Part shown: one piece after another, positions 11,541-22,737 of the stretch
How the letters are laid out: each line of letters starts with the position of its first letter
Numbering within the stretch: position 1 is the first letter of the stretch
Assembly: GCF_037126465.1 (NCBI RefSeq)
Contig: NC_088204.1
Location: 63,177,807 to 63,241,806 of the forward strand
DNA from: Ornithodoros turicata
Taxonomy: Eukaryota > Arthropoda > Arachnida > Ixodida > Argasidae
Length of the DNA stretch: 64,000 nucleotides
Reading direction: 5' to 3'
Position numbers and translations under genes: made by a program
The notes under the pieces: generated by a model
What the model was told of the DNA's origin: nothing
Seen by the model: only the letters and a program-made list of their open reading frames with translations
Database searches by the model: none

Positions 11541-11949
11541 TCGTAACGCGCAATATATTTTTAGACGGGGAACACTTCGAGAGAGTCGTGAACGAAAAAT
11601 CAAGCGCACTCCTCATTACTATTGTTACCGTAATCTCAACATTTTCTCCGAGACTGCGAAGGAAATTCTTGTTCCACTGGGGGTGTCGACTGTGCACGAC
11701 CATTGATAGAGCCGCATAGCAGAAGCCATACGATCGGGATCAGAACATCGCGTACAGAGCAAGCAAATGGAACCCAACAACAATGCGAGCAAAATTCCAG
11801 CCGATGTGTGGCGTTGCAAAATCCCAAAGGTGAAGTGAAAAGACGTGTAGGATGTTGCTGCAAAACTTGTCTATCAGGATAATGTATCCGGAGCCATACA
11901 TAATAGTTCCGTTGTAATGTGTCTTATCACTTGAGCTGTGTGATTAGCA

Positions 11950-12060
11950 AAATTTCGAAATCGAATCGAATACGAATATCTTACAGACACTGCGAATCGA
12001 ATTAGAATTGTTTATTTCGATTTCGAATCCAATTCGGCTTTTTTAAAAAAAAAGCCCAAT
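11950..12060. repeat. TCGAATCGAAT-rich terminal sequence, probably of a hAT element
   Basis: Repeated TCGAAT/ATTCGA words, as in the ends of the element at 38540-39408. No matching second end was found nearby, so this is a fragment. Confidence 0.45.
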
Positions 12061-12204
12061 TCGAGTATTTCGGATATCTCACTTTGGAAAATTTAGTAAC
12101 TTTGTGCCCATTGGGGGAACTGCTGATCCTAATGGGGGAGCCTATACATATTTTCAGTCACAATAAAATATCGTAAGAAAAAGAAGCCCATCTACTTCGG
12201 GTAT

Positions 12205-12450
12205 TCAGGCCATGTCATGTTGAGACTGGGAGGTACCCGGGTTCGAATCCTTGTGCCGGCTGTGCTTGTTGAGGTTTTTCCTGGGTTTTCCTCAGACGCT
12301 TTCTGACATATGTCGGCACAGTTCCCTTAGAAGTCGGCCCAGGACGGGCCAGGGCACTAGCCGTGCCATTGCCAACCTCTGTGAGGCCAACAACGGCAAG
12401 CCCTTTCGCCGCCACTCCTTTGATACTTCCAACGGCGAACGCCATGTGAT
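12205..12450 (+). mobile_element. tRNA-derived SINE, copy 1
   Basis: A tRNA-like head with the pol III B box GGTTCGAATCC at about 12240 is followed by the family body (TTTTCCTCAGACGCTTTC, TGTCGGCACAGTTCCC, AGAAGTCGGCCC). The body matches copies at 13410, 18535 and 50130. The family resembles ixodid Ruka-type SINEs from memory. The A box is degraded here. Confidence 0.8.
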
Positions 12451-12455
12451 ATTAT

Positions 12456-13406
12456 CAGACCTGTAAAAATCACTTTTCCAAATTACGATTACAATTACAT
12501 GTTCACAAAAGTAATTAAATTACAGTTACAATTACTCATTTTCTATTGTAATTCAATTACAATTACAATTACTGAAAAAAGTAATTGCATTACACTGAAT
12601 TACATTCACAAAGTTGACTGTACGGGCAAACGACGTGCAAACTGCGAGATTTGATGTACACATTTATTGCACATGTTCTGAAAGATACCAGTCGTAGTTG
12701 TGCTTGTGGTAGAAAAACAAGTTAGAGAAGTCTTACACAAGGACGAGTCTCTTGCCATGTTAAAGAAACACCGAACATCACAGTCAAAAGGCTTTCTTTC
12801 TTCACGTATGTGAACAAAGTGCAGATCATGAGTGCAACTTGTAACGTCCATTGGCTTTCAAGAGTAAGGTGTTCTCAAAGTTCTTGTCTGTAAGGCTGCC
12901 ACGTCTCTTTGTCATAACAAGACCACCAACAGAACACAGACGCTCCACTGGTGCTCTGCTGGACAGCCCAACATTGTACTTCATGAACACCTCGAGCACG
13001 CAAGGAAGATCTTTCAAGCACTCTAGCGACTCTGAAGTGCGGGTCGATACCCACAATTCGTACTCCTTTTCCCATGGCGCAAGAATTTTTCTCCTTCCAC
13101 ATTCAAATGTAAAAAACCTGTACCGAAAATAGTACCGATCTGAATCAAGTCTTTGGGTAATTACTGTGAAAAAAAAGAAAAAGAAACGGTGTGGAACTGA
13201 CCCAAACTTTAAACATTGGGCCTTCCCAGATAGCGTTCAAAGTAATTCCGAAAGTAATTCAAAATGCGTTACGCATTACTTGTAAAAGTAATACAATTAC
13301 AGTTACAATTACATAAAACCTAATGTAATTCCGGAAATAATTAATTACTAAGAAAGTAATTAATTACAGTAATTCAATTACTTGTAATTAATTACTTTAC
13401 AGGTCT
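12456..13406 (-). mobile_element. hAT element remnant with AATTAC-rich ends
   Basis: The ends are inverted AGACCTGTAAA, followed inward by many AATTAC/GTAATT words on both sides. The interior encodes a hAT dimerisation region on the minus strand. Six bases, TATTAT, sit immediately outside each end; this is shorter than the usual 8-bp hAT duplication. It lies exactly between two oppositely oriented SINE copies. Confidence 0.75.
12826..13110 (-). pseudogene. hAT transposase C-terminal dimerisation fragment
   Basis: The minus-strand frame reads through KEYELWVSTRTSESLE to SSRAPVERLCSVGGLV and LTDKNFENTLLLKAN, which is the conserved hAT C-terminal (RNase H-like helix and dimer) motif. Only about 90 residues are present, with no catalytic Asp residues, so it is a remnant inside the element at 12456-13406. 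Confidence 0.8.
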
Positions 13407-13409
13407 TAT

Positions 13410-13655
13410 TATACGTTCGCCCGCGTGGTGGCAGTGCTGAAAGAGCTCACCGTTGTCGGCCTCACAGAGGTGCGCAACGTCACGACTAACGCTCTGGTGG
13501 GAATGTGCGTCCGGGGCCGACTTCCAAGAGAAATATGCCGACATATTGTCTGACAGCGTCTGAGGAAAACCCAAGAAAAACCCCAGACAGCACGGCCGGC
13601 ACCGGGGATTCGAACACGGGTACCTCCCAGTCTCGACGTGACTGGAAAGTAACCG
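13410..13655 (-). mobile_element. tRNA-derived SINE, copy 2
   Basis: Inverted relative to copy 1. On the minus strand the B box region (GTTCGAATCC) near 13612 leads into the same body (TTTTCCTCAGACGCTGTC, GAAGTCGGCCCCGGAC). A further short plus-strand piece of the same body (CAGACGCTGTCAGAAATATG) follows at 13668-13688, so at least one rearrangement has occurred. Confidence 0.8.
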
Positions 13656-14233
13656 GGTTCGTACCCCCCAGACGCTGTCAGAAATATGTCGGGACAGTCC
13701 CCGCAGTTTCCCGCGTTTATTTGTATGCACCTAAATAATAATGAGTTGACTTGACGAACCTATAGCAATAGCGCCTCCGCGCTAGAAGCATAAATATATA
13801 AAAGGCTGATTCGAGGTGACAGCTAGCTAGGAGGTCTACTTGTTTGCAAAGTTTTACTCTTCTTTCTCCTTTTTTTTTTCTTTTTTGTTTTTTTTTATAT
13901 TAGATATTTTACACTAAGACTTTTCACAGACGGAGTAATTTTGCGAATCCGGTGAATCCTGTTCGAATTCTGTGGAACTGCAGTGTACTGACCGATAAAG
14001 TGTCGGTATTAGGGCACGGGTGCAGGCGAACCGGTATACGTCGCTAAACTGCTAAATGATAGAAAAACCCGGGACAGGGAGCAAGGAACAACAGACACGT
14101 CCTGTGGATATTGTTCGATTATACATGTGTACCGATAATATAAAATAACCTAAATTTACAAAACAAGCACCAGCGTAAGCCAACCCACACATAACATTTA
14201 TGGTTCTCATTCCATTACGGTGCTGGAGCTATT

Positions 14234-14379
14234 AGTGAGTTTTAGTATGTCGTACGCTATCGTCATTGCGTACGCAACAGATACCGTTGGTGGTTCTGCG
14301 CACGCGCAGTAAACATAAAGAGAGCTTCAAGCATTGCGCAGAACCACCAGGCTATCCCTTACGTACGCAAAAACTCACT
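14234..14379. mobile_element. short hairpin MITE
   Basis: AGTGAGTTTT at the left end is inverted as AAAACTCACT at the right end, and the inner arms GGTGGTTCTGCGCA pair with TGCGCAGAACCACC. The total is 146 bp with no coding content. Confidence 0.7.
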
Positions 14380-14479
14380 GCTGTTGAATCCCCGTCGCTT
14401 GCGTGGTTATAATCAAGTAAAGACAGTAGGCTAGGTGATCATAATAGGAATGTTGCGTATGCAATATCTCCAGGGACGT

Positions 14480-15700
14480 GATTGTCATGGATCTATTCGT
14501 GGAGTTCGTGTCGTGGAGTTTTGGAAAGAATTGTCCCGGAAAATGTTGTCTCAGAAGAAATGGTCCCTGGTTGCGCAGGCAGAAATAATAGCGCCCAAAT
14601 AATGCAGGGGCGTCATTGTGGACAGTTGATGAAATAAATCATAGCCGAGCAAGAACTATCACTCGCTCTCCTGATTTGTTGAAATTTAGGGAAAATCTCA
14701 ATGTTCTGTGACACTTTCAATTTTCTGTGTTCTATGAAGGGATGACCTGCGCCAGGGTAGTAAGTAACGGCTTTTTCTTTGGAAACAAACAAACAAATAA
14801 TTGTTTCGATTCAGTTTTTAAGAGGTATCTCGAATGTGACAAATAAAATGTTTTGGACGAAATAAAAAGTGATTCGATGAAACGTCCTAACCAGTACGAA
14901 AATGCCGTTTCCTAGACGCAAAGCAGAATATCGCTTTAGGAGCATGAAGTAGAAGATGTTTCCAATGAGGTTCGACCACCAAAGAAAACTTCCCTTGTGC
15001 CTGTACGAACGCCCAGGATAATTCCCTCCTCAAGTATACGTTGTCTGTACTTCACTGTATAAAGAGAGAGGGAGAGAGAGAAAGAGGAACAGACGCAATC
15101 TGCAACTAGTCCACAACGACGCTCCCGTACTTTTGGGCGAGCGCAAACCCAGCGGGACCATTATTTCCGCCCACGCAACCAGGGACAAATTTTCTTCGAA
15201 CCCCACCAGACTGTAGCAATGGTCAGGAACACAGTTATGACACGTTCAACTGAATCGGCAAAGCCTGTCAAATATCGAAGTTATTGCGCGGAAACATTAA
15301 CATTTTCTGCTGGTGTAGGGAAAAATGGTCCCGCAAAGACCTGCTTGGCCAAAAATACATGGACGTAGTTGTAGATAGCCCACGATGTGATAGAGAAAGA
15401 AAAGAAAAAAAAAGCACAGCTCAGCCGACCTAGTGTTATCATTCGCTCTCCCGATTTCTTGAAATTGGAAGACGTATGTTTTCTTTTCTTCTTTCTCTCT
15501 TTTTTTTTTTTTTTTTTTGCACTTGATCAGCTATGATCCGTTTCATCAAATGTTCACAACGGCGCTCCGGCGCACGGAACCCCGCGGGGTATTTCTGAAC
15601 GCGCGAACAGGGACCGTTTTTTTCCGCGACCAAATTTTCCGGGACCATTTTTTCCAGAACCCATTTTCTCCATACCAAGAACCCTAAAACGCAAATGCAT
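14480..15700. repeat. foldback-like block built of inverted GGGACC / AGCCGA modules
   Basis: The word GGTCCCTGGTTGCGC near 14561 is inverted as GCAACCAGGGAC at 15175. ATCACTCGCTCTCCTGATTT at 14658 recurs directly as ATCATTCGCTCTCCCGATTT near 15438. GGGACCATTTTTTCC-type words recur near 15158, 15605 and 15638. A GA-rich tract (15063-15086) and a poly-T run (about 15500) lie inside. It looks like several partial copies of one repeat in both orientations, with no protein recognised. Confidence 0.5.
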
Positions 15701-16030
15701 GTCTTTTACTAGCCACACGGTCACGTGTTGAGTCGGCCGTCCGATGAAATGGCGGTTAATAAAACGGCGTCGATGAAACAGCGCTCGATAAAATGGGGAG
15801 ACACCACTTGACAGACAGTGGGGATATAACCATACTGTAAACAATAACGAATAATTGTGGTTGGAATATGTCACGATAATTTCAATTTACATGATGCTTG
15901 AATACTACACCGTGATATATAAGTGCACAGGTGCATCAACTACCTGAAAAGACGTTTCGCAAACTCGCTTTGCATCATCAAAACCAATCTGTCGAATATT
16001 GCCGCCTGCCCAGGATAAGAGAAGAATAAC

Positions 16031-16551
16031 TATAGTCAGTTACAACTTAACTCCTACAATAGACCTCTACCTGTTTGTAAACAAATGACGTCATAGTGTT
16101 CGACAGCGCCACGAATTTGGTAGAGTTGAACTACGTTCAAAGCTAGAGGCGAACAAGGTCGCGGCCGAAAGCCACGGTCTTGAGGGGATTACGATGGTCT
16201 CTGAAAGGGACGCGACCTTCGATCCTGCTTTTCTTTCAATAGGAGGCAGCGAACAATTGCCCATTCGTGGAACCGAGGTCTCCCCTTCCGATCTGTTTCG
16301 GTTTCGGTCTGTCTACCAACGTCATGATGACGTTTGTCGGGTAGAGATTTATTGGGACCGCCCACTCATCCGTGGAAGGCTCCTGCGATTGGCTACCAGC
16401 CTTTGCACGACGCCTCCGCTTCGTGATGTGGTGCCGGCCCTCTCTCTCCTCCCAGTTCCCACTTGGTCGCGCCGCACCGCATTCGCGCGCCCGGAGCGAT
16501 TCTTGTGTGGGGGCGGGTTCATGTGTATGACTTATGTTGTCACTGACTATA
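16031..16551. mobile_element. TATAGTCAG TIR element, full copy
   Basis: Begins TATAGTCAGTTACAAC and ends with the inverted GTTGTCACTGACTATA. The interior is 521 bp, non-coding and moderately GC-rich, with TGACGTCA at about 16087. Related copies are at 33312-33540 (internal deletion) and 25371-25672 (split by a hAT insertion). It is a MITE, probably with a TA target. Confidence 0.85.
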
Positions 16552-16726
16552 GACATCCCTTTTCAGACACCACAGAAAGGTATGGCTTTGACAAAGCTCT
16601 CCTGTAGTCCCTTCCCTCCCGCACTGTCATTGTTTCACTTCGAGCGATGCGCTGTTGTTCAGTCAGGCTACGTTCGTCCGCTGACCGTACTCTCCCACCA
16701 CCGGGAAGGCCAGATTAGGATAGGCC

Positions 16727-17400
16727 CAGGGTTGCCAGATGGCGAAGGTCTTGTATAGCCCGTTTTCCGGCCACCTGCAGCCAAAATATAGCCAAGCACG
16801 CAAATACCTTCTAGCCAAAAAATAGCGAAAAGCGCCCTATGTGTTTACGCATTCTACAGATGCTGCGGGAGAAGCTCCTTCCTTGTTATCCGTCTCGGTT
16901 TGACCGCTGGCGCAGAAACGACACTCGTGCATTGAATGAATGATAAACATTGATTATTCGTGAAATGATGCGACTAGAACGAAGGATAAATTCAAACTCC
17001 AGTCAGTTGTAGACTGCTAATGACATTCGTCGGAGTTGCTTCCCGGGTCCTCAGGATCCTCGTTCGCGGTTCCTTCCCAGCATTAACTTTCTCCATAAAG
17101 CACGTCGCTCGTGAACTTCTCTAGGAAGCCGTCTGAGGGCTTGGAATCGGCACAGCCACACAAACCGTCTTTGAGAAGGTTGAACTTCATGAACACGAGG
17201 CCTTCCAGAGTGGTCGAAGACAAACGGTTCCTCAGGTCTGTTTTCATAACAGTAACTTGACTAAATACTCTTTCTACGGCGGCATTGGAGATCGGGACGC
17301 TGAGCGAACTCCGACAGCTTCGGGAACATCTTTTTCCCAATGCTGTTTTCCATGCCTCGCATTTTTATCCAGAACTTGGGCGTGTTCTCATCCCGTGCGT
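16727..17400 (-). pseudogene. hAT transposase C-terminal remnant with 3' end
   Basis: The minus-strand frame 17340-17083 contains VPISNAAVERVFSQVTVMK, LRNRLSSTTLEGLVF and MKFNLL, the hAT dimerisation motif of the ZBED-like group. Just upstream, in a different frame, MRGMENSIGKKMFPKLSEFA belongs to the same protein, so a frameshift lies near 17300. CAGGGTTGCCAGA at 16727 fits a hAT terminal repeat 3' of the gene. The other end was not found. Confidence 0.7.
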
Positions 17401-17479
17401 CCTTTATAACAATCTGCAGCAGCAAGAACTCAGATTCGATGTCAGAGACTGAGTCGGCAAGAATCAGGTTGCGAAAGGA

Positions 17480-18530
17480 TCGACGGAATGCGGAAATTTA
17501 TGTTTTCTCAAGATTGCTGCATTTTAACTGCTGTAGGGATTCCAGTACTTCTAAAGGTACTGTCGTCTCAACACACTTTTGTCACAGGTGACAACGAAGA
17601 CTTTGCATTTTTCCATCACACCCAGTTTTTCCTTATCCTGCAGGAGGGAGCTTTTTTTTTTTTTCTTTTTATTGCATGTATTGCGTCAGCAAAGGGAAAC
17701 ATGAAGCACGAGCTTTCAGGGTTAAGAAGAACGCACTGGCGCAGCCGTGGATTCAAGGAACGTGTGAAACTATATTTTTCAACCGATCAAGTACGTACTT
17801 ACGAAGGAAACGCTATTCCCGTGACAGAGCTGCTTTCTGTTGAACGACAGCCGCAACCGCGGTAAGAGCACGTTAACAAAACGTTGTTTCCACAATAGTG
17901 CTCACTTTAAATTATATAAAAGCGCGGAAAGCAGCGCGTGCAACAAAGCGTTGCTAAACCGAAACTTTAGAGAGGATCACGTGGTGGACAGGACGTAATG
18001 GCGGTTTTGACAGGAGCGACCGCCAGAGGGGTCCCACGGAAATCTGTTCGAAACGGCCGCTCCTGTGTTTCCTTCCTCCATGGGTGGACTGATAGCTACT
18101 TCTCCTACTGCCCGCGATGTGCCGCCAGTGTGCGATTGAAAATGTGCTCACGAGAGAACGTTTGACATACCAATTCATATATCGGGTTACTGTGAGTGAA
18201 CAATGCCGTGGTCAGGCATAATATTGGTGCGAAAATATTCTAGAATGGTTTCCGAAGGGGAAATGGCCTAACATTTCGTCTGCGTGTCATAACGTTAGAA
18301 CTGTAGGCTTCACAAATTGGATGTCTGATTTTGACGATTTTCCCAATTATTTCGATACTGCTATTGACAAGACAACTCCAAATACTCGCAGCTTCAATCC
18401 CATTGCCCCCCAAGCTTTCGAAAAGCTCTCGAACAAGACCGGTTTTGTCAAAATCGGTGCAGTAGTTAAGGAGCAATAAGTCAAAGTTTCTCCCATAGAA
18501 AATACATGGGGCTCCTCCCCATGAGCCGAT
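17480..18530. other. unannotated stretch
   Basis: No supported gene. A T-rich run lies at about 17650-17670. Short frames on both strands show no family resemblance. Confidence 0.4.
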
Positions 18531-18534
18531 GGTG

Positions 18535-18772
18535 GTGGTGCTGGTGAAAGGGTTCGCCGTTGTCGTCCTGATAGAGGTGGTCAACGTCACGACTGACGCC
18601 CTGGGGGAATGTGCGTCCCGAGCCGGCTTCTAAGGGAACTGTGCGGACATATATGTCTGAAAGCGTCTGAGGAAAAACCCCAGACAGCAAGGCCGGCACC
18701 AGGATTCGAACCCGGGTACTTCCCCGTCTCGACTTGACACAGCCAGCACCACTGAGCCACGTCAGCTGGTCT
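18535..18772 (-). mobile_element. tRNA-derived SINE, copy 3 (best preserved promoter)
   Basis: On the minus strand the head contains an A box (TGGCTCAGTGGT) and a B box (GGTTCGAATCC) at tRNA-like spacing, then the shared SINE body (GTCTGGGGTTTTTCCTCAGA). It ends near 18535 in CACCACCATCGGCTC. The internal pol III promoter looks intact, which supports a tRNA origin for the family. Confidence 0.85.
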
Positions 18773-18810
18773 CCCCGGCCGAAATCTTGAGAAGTTGCTT
18801 GTGTCACGGC

Positions 18811-19626
18811 CAGACTTGTACGTATCTTGAGTACGTACTCAAAATACAGTATTTAAAATACTTTTTCTGTTATTTTGGTACTCTACTCAATACTTTTTGC
18901 GACAAGTATTTTTAATGTATTTAAAATACTATTTTCGATATTTGCTACCCAGTACTCAAAATACTTTCCTTCCTCGTCAAGCCATATCCAGCACACTTCC
19001 CGCCGTGCTAAGATTTCCAGCTCAGTAGAATTTAACCCCCATTTCTCTTTCTTTTTTCGGGAATTCGCGAATCTGTCATTTAAACTCTTGTACAATAGGC
19101 TGGTCCCATGCTTAGCCTTTCTTGTCAATAGCCAACTTCGTCAGAAAACCGTTCCTATTCATATTGCCAGGCGAATCATCAGGGGATTAGGTACAAGACG
19201 ATCCCGGCATTTATTTCCTCGGTCACCAAAGCAATAAACACGTCCCAGAGGTTGAAAGACCCGAAGGGACATACAGGGAGGGATTACGAAGTTTTGGGTC
19301 AGAACATATCAACAAGGTTTACTTGGGTTCATCAAAGTTCACCAAACATTACTTGAGACCAAGACGTTGCAAATGAAAGGTATGCTTAAGTATGACGGAT
19401 GAAGTTTATTCCTTCCATTTGTAAGGCCACGTTCAGAAGACGCATTTCACTTACTGCTAATACTAAAGTACTTTAAAGAGTATCTTAAATACTTCTTAGA
19501 GTATTTAGTACTCTACTCAAATTACTTTCAGTTCTGAGTATTTCGTACTGTATTCTAAATACTTTTTACGGAGAGTACTTAGTATCTTATTTTGAATACT
19601 TTTGTGCAGTATTTTGTACAAGTCTG
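18811..19626. mobile_element. non-autonomous hAT element with perfect 8-bp target duplication
   Basis: GTCACGGC at 18803-18810 is repeated at 19627-19634. The ends are inverted CAGACTTGTAC. The subterminal regions are packed with AGTACT, TAAATACTT and AAAATACTTT words in both orientations, while the centre (about 18980-19440) is ordinary sequence. There is no transposase. An 8-bp duplication plus a CAG end is diagnostic of the hAT superfamily. Confidence 0.9.
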
Positions 19627-19639
19627 GTCACGGCCAAGA

Positions 19640-20994
19640 AGAGCTTTGCCACCCCAAGGGGAAAAACAACGTCGGCAAAATGCCGGGCCGACGTGTGCTT
19701 CCGACCTAAAAGTCGTTGGGCCGTCCTTGCAGAAAAAGGTTGGGCCAAGCTTGGGGATTGACATTGACCTTACTCGGCCCGACTTAATACTGCCAATGTT
19801 GGGCCAATGTATAGTAGACCGACCTATAAGACATGGGGCCAACACAGGGCCAGCGTGGAACAAAGTCTGGGCAATAGCCGGCCCTTTGTCGGCTAGATGG
19901 CGGCCCACCGATTAACAGCAACGATGGGCCAACTATGCCCAAGCAACAAAGGTTGGGCCAAGCTTGGCAATAGCTAGGCTGGCCTACCCGGCCTTGGTTG
20001 GTGTATTATCGGCCAACAAGCTTGTTCCTTGATACAGATCTGTACCCTGGCCAATGACTTGCCAAGCATTGGCCAGCCTGCATTGTGCCAAGTTAGGCCA
20101 AAGCAGTCCTGTGGCATCGTTCGTAGGGTAACGGCGTAGGGCAGAGTCATAAAAGCTCGCAGTATGCTCGAGATCACTAGAGTCAAACAGCTCTTTCTTT
20201 CCTGAGGAAGAACAGATACTATACATAGGTTGTCTCGCGAGCTTCCACAAATTCGAGAGTCCTGTTCGCGTATGAGTCAGAATGAAGAGTGAGGTGTCTC
20301 AGTTTAATTCTACGCGACAGTGATTGTACGCGTACACAAACAACACTGAAATGAGGAATTGCTTGTCCTATTAGCTCACCATGAAGATAACGTCTCTGTT
20401 TCTTACTGTCTTCGTCTGTCTCTGCTTTTAGTTTGAGACAATCACCTGGCCAATCGAAAGTCGAACTTATGCAGTGCTACACAATTCCGCATTTCCCTCT
20501 CCCCAAGGCAACATACCGAGATTGGACCAAGCTTGGCAAGTGCTTGGCTGTCCAACCTACCTAGCCCTGCTTGGCAAGTGCTTGGCCAACGAGCTCGTTT
20601 CTTGGTACAGATCTGCCGCCTGGCCGACGGCTTGCCAAACCTCGCTTTGCCTATCACTATGCAACATTGCGCCAACGTTGGCTGGCCGAAAGAGTCGTTG
20701 GCCAACTGTTATCCGACTTTTTGCCAACCGTCCAAGCGTCTTTTCTTCAGCTGCATTCTTTTCGAGCTTGTTTGCGGTGCAGGCCGACATTGGTCCGTCT
20801 TTATTACGCCAATCTCTCAATAGCACGCCCGCAACACGTTGCACAATGTTCTCGGCCCAACGTCGTTCGCCAACCACCGCTGTGAGCGACATCAGACCAA
20901 CGTTGGTCCAAGGTCCAGTGGCCGACTATTTCGCTTGCCGACAAAAAACCGACCATTCACTGATGGTTGGTAGTCGGCAATTTCCACTTGGGAC
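19640..20994. repeat. TTGGCCAA/GGCCAACG-rich patterned block
   Basis: Words such as TTGGGCCAA, CCAAGCTTGGC, TTGGCCAAC and GTCGGC recur dozens of times. Two lobes, about 19950-20130 and about 20520-20710, share the order CCAAGCTTGGCAA, GGCCAACnAGCT, CTTGGTACAGATCTG-like and CTGGCC. They are separated by about 390 bp of ordinary sequence. The outer ends are weakly inverted (CCCAAGGGGAAA with TTTCCACTTGGG). No coding or RNA family was recognised; it may be a transposon with complex internal repeats. Confidence 0.55.
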
Positions 20995-21640
20995 GTGACT
21001 CCCGATGGCGTGATGTGACTTCGTGTATGGTAGTTCGTAGGTTCCTGGGTCCAAATCCTGCAGGTGCCGCCGAGAAATAACTTTTTTATTTTACTAGCGC
21101 CACTCAAAAATATCAATAGACATTTTTTGAAGATAATGGTGATCTTTTGGCGTAATAAACAGCAACTGAAGAAACGACATCATCAGTTGGATTTGAACCC
21201 ACATCCATCCATCCACCCATATCCATCATCATCTCTCATCACGTACAAGTGGCACTGGGGCAGCGCCCAGCCTGCTGGCCGGCATCAGCCCCATCTCATC
21301 ATCGTATCTCTATCTGTGTGTGTGTGTGTGAACCCACATTCTCCGGTTGCCGTAGTTGCCGTGAGGTTGCTTGTGGGTGGAGCTACCGAGGTAGCTGCCG
21401 TAGCACTACCTGACAGCACTGACGTCATCCCTCCAGAGGGCATTAGCTTCGAAAAGGCGAAATTGCTGCCATGATGTAGGTCCCTTGAAGTTTAGTTCTG
21501 GTTTTGGTTCACTGCGATGTGCTTTTTGAAAGGACTATTAACGTTTAAAACACGGAAATTACTTGGATTATGGTACAAATAATACTCACACCGTACAGTA
21601 ACTCTGCAATACCAAATGTACTGTGAATGCGAACTGCGTG
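20995..21640. other. intergenic stretch with a TG microsatellite and tRNA-like B boxes
   Basis: A (TG)n run lies at about 21315-21331. GGGTCCAAATCC at about 21050 (plus) and GGGTTCAAATCC on the minus strand at about 21190 resemble pol III B boxes, but no A box or cloverleaf could be built around them. No gene was recognised. Confidence 0.4.
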
Positions 21641-22485
21641 AATAGACCTCTACCAGGGCTGTTAAGTAACTTAGTAAAAGTATCTGAGTACGTGTACTTA
21701 GATACTTTTTGTGTATCTTGACTCTTGAGGAAATATTAGATACATTTTCAAACACGCATTTCTAACTGCAACTTAATTACATTTTTCAGTAACTTGTATC
21801 TGTCTTTTTGAGTATTTTTTGAGTAAAAACGACAAAACACAGTCGCCGAGCAGGAGGTGGCGCGAAGGGCGCGCCGACACTAGGGATCCTCCATGCGCGT
21901 GAGAAGCTGCAGCAACCAGTCAAGGCTCCCTAGCCGACACCAGGCACGAGCTCCAGTCCTCCTCGCCCATGCTGCACGTGCTCACGCCCTCGCACTCGCA
22001 CGTGACATTCCTTGTTCCTCGCCACTCTCTTTGCGGCCTTGCGCTAGCGCTAGTGAAGAGAATGGGCGAGTTTGAAGGCGTCGACGCCACCTCTGGCACA
22101 GACGCCGTCTGTAAGGCTGTAACTACGAGCAGCCCGAGCAAAGTTGCCTTCGTTTTGTCAGAGGTCACAATATCGAGAGCACTTTAAATTCATCGGAACG
22201 AAGGAGAACGGGAATCTTGAGCTGAAATGTCTCCGCTGTGAGCCGAAGACGAAGTTTCTAGGTGCTGTCACACTGGACCGACACGACACCGACACTGACA
22301 CGGCGCTGACGCCCACGGAAGACAGACGTTGTCACCATACATTGTATTGCCAAGCACACCTGTCACACTGCGCCGACGGACAGCGGCAGACGCAAGTCGA
22401 CAAAATGTCGCTTCAGTGTGACAGATTTCGATAACAAAATCGGCAGGCAGACAGTGTCTGACGACATGTCAACAGCAGTTTGATC

Positions 22486-22696
22486 TGTTGGGCTGTATCT
22501 TTTGCGTCTAGCGCAAATCCTTTTAGTTTCGGATTAGTTATCTTTTAATAAAAGGCCCGAGCAGCGCGAGGTGTGTGATGACAAAGTGGTGTACCACATT
22601 CTCTCGCTGACTGGACCGAACTGGATGTCTGACTGATGCTCTCTCGGTAGTGTTGAAGCCACACGCACAGATTGTCCACGGCATAAAACCTCAACA
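22486..22696 (+). repeat. Copia 5' LTR
   Basis: 211 bp, TGTTG...CAACA. It contains AATAAAAG near 22546 as a candidate polyadenylation signal. By eye it is identical to the 3' LTR at 23904-24114. Confidence 0.95.
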
Positions 22697-22698
22697 AA

Positions 22699-22729
22699 GG
22701 TTATGGGCCCAGCACGCTTCCACTGCGCC
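22699..22729 (+). promoter_or_regulatory. extended Copia primer-binding site for initiator tRNA-Met
   Basis: Begins two bases after the 5' LTR. It starts GGTTATGGGCCCAGC and, over 31 bases, is complementary to the 5' half of eukaryotic initiator tRNA-Met, running back from the anticodon loop (compared with the tRNA from memory). This fits the copia mode of priming, in which the tRNA is cleaved in the anticodon loop. The complementarity is longer than the roughly 15 bases usually quoted for Drosophila copia. Confidence 0.85.
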
Positions 22730-22737
22730 CCGGAGCT

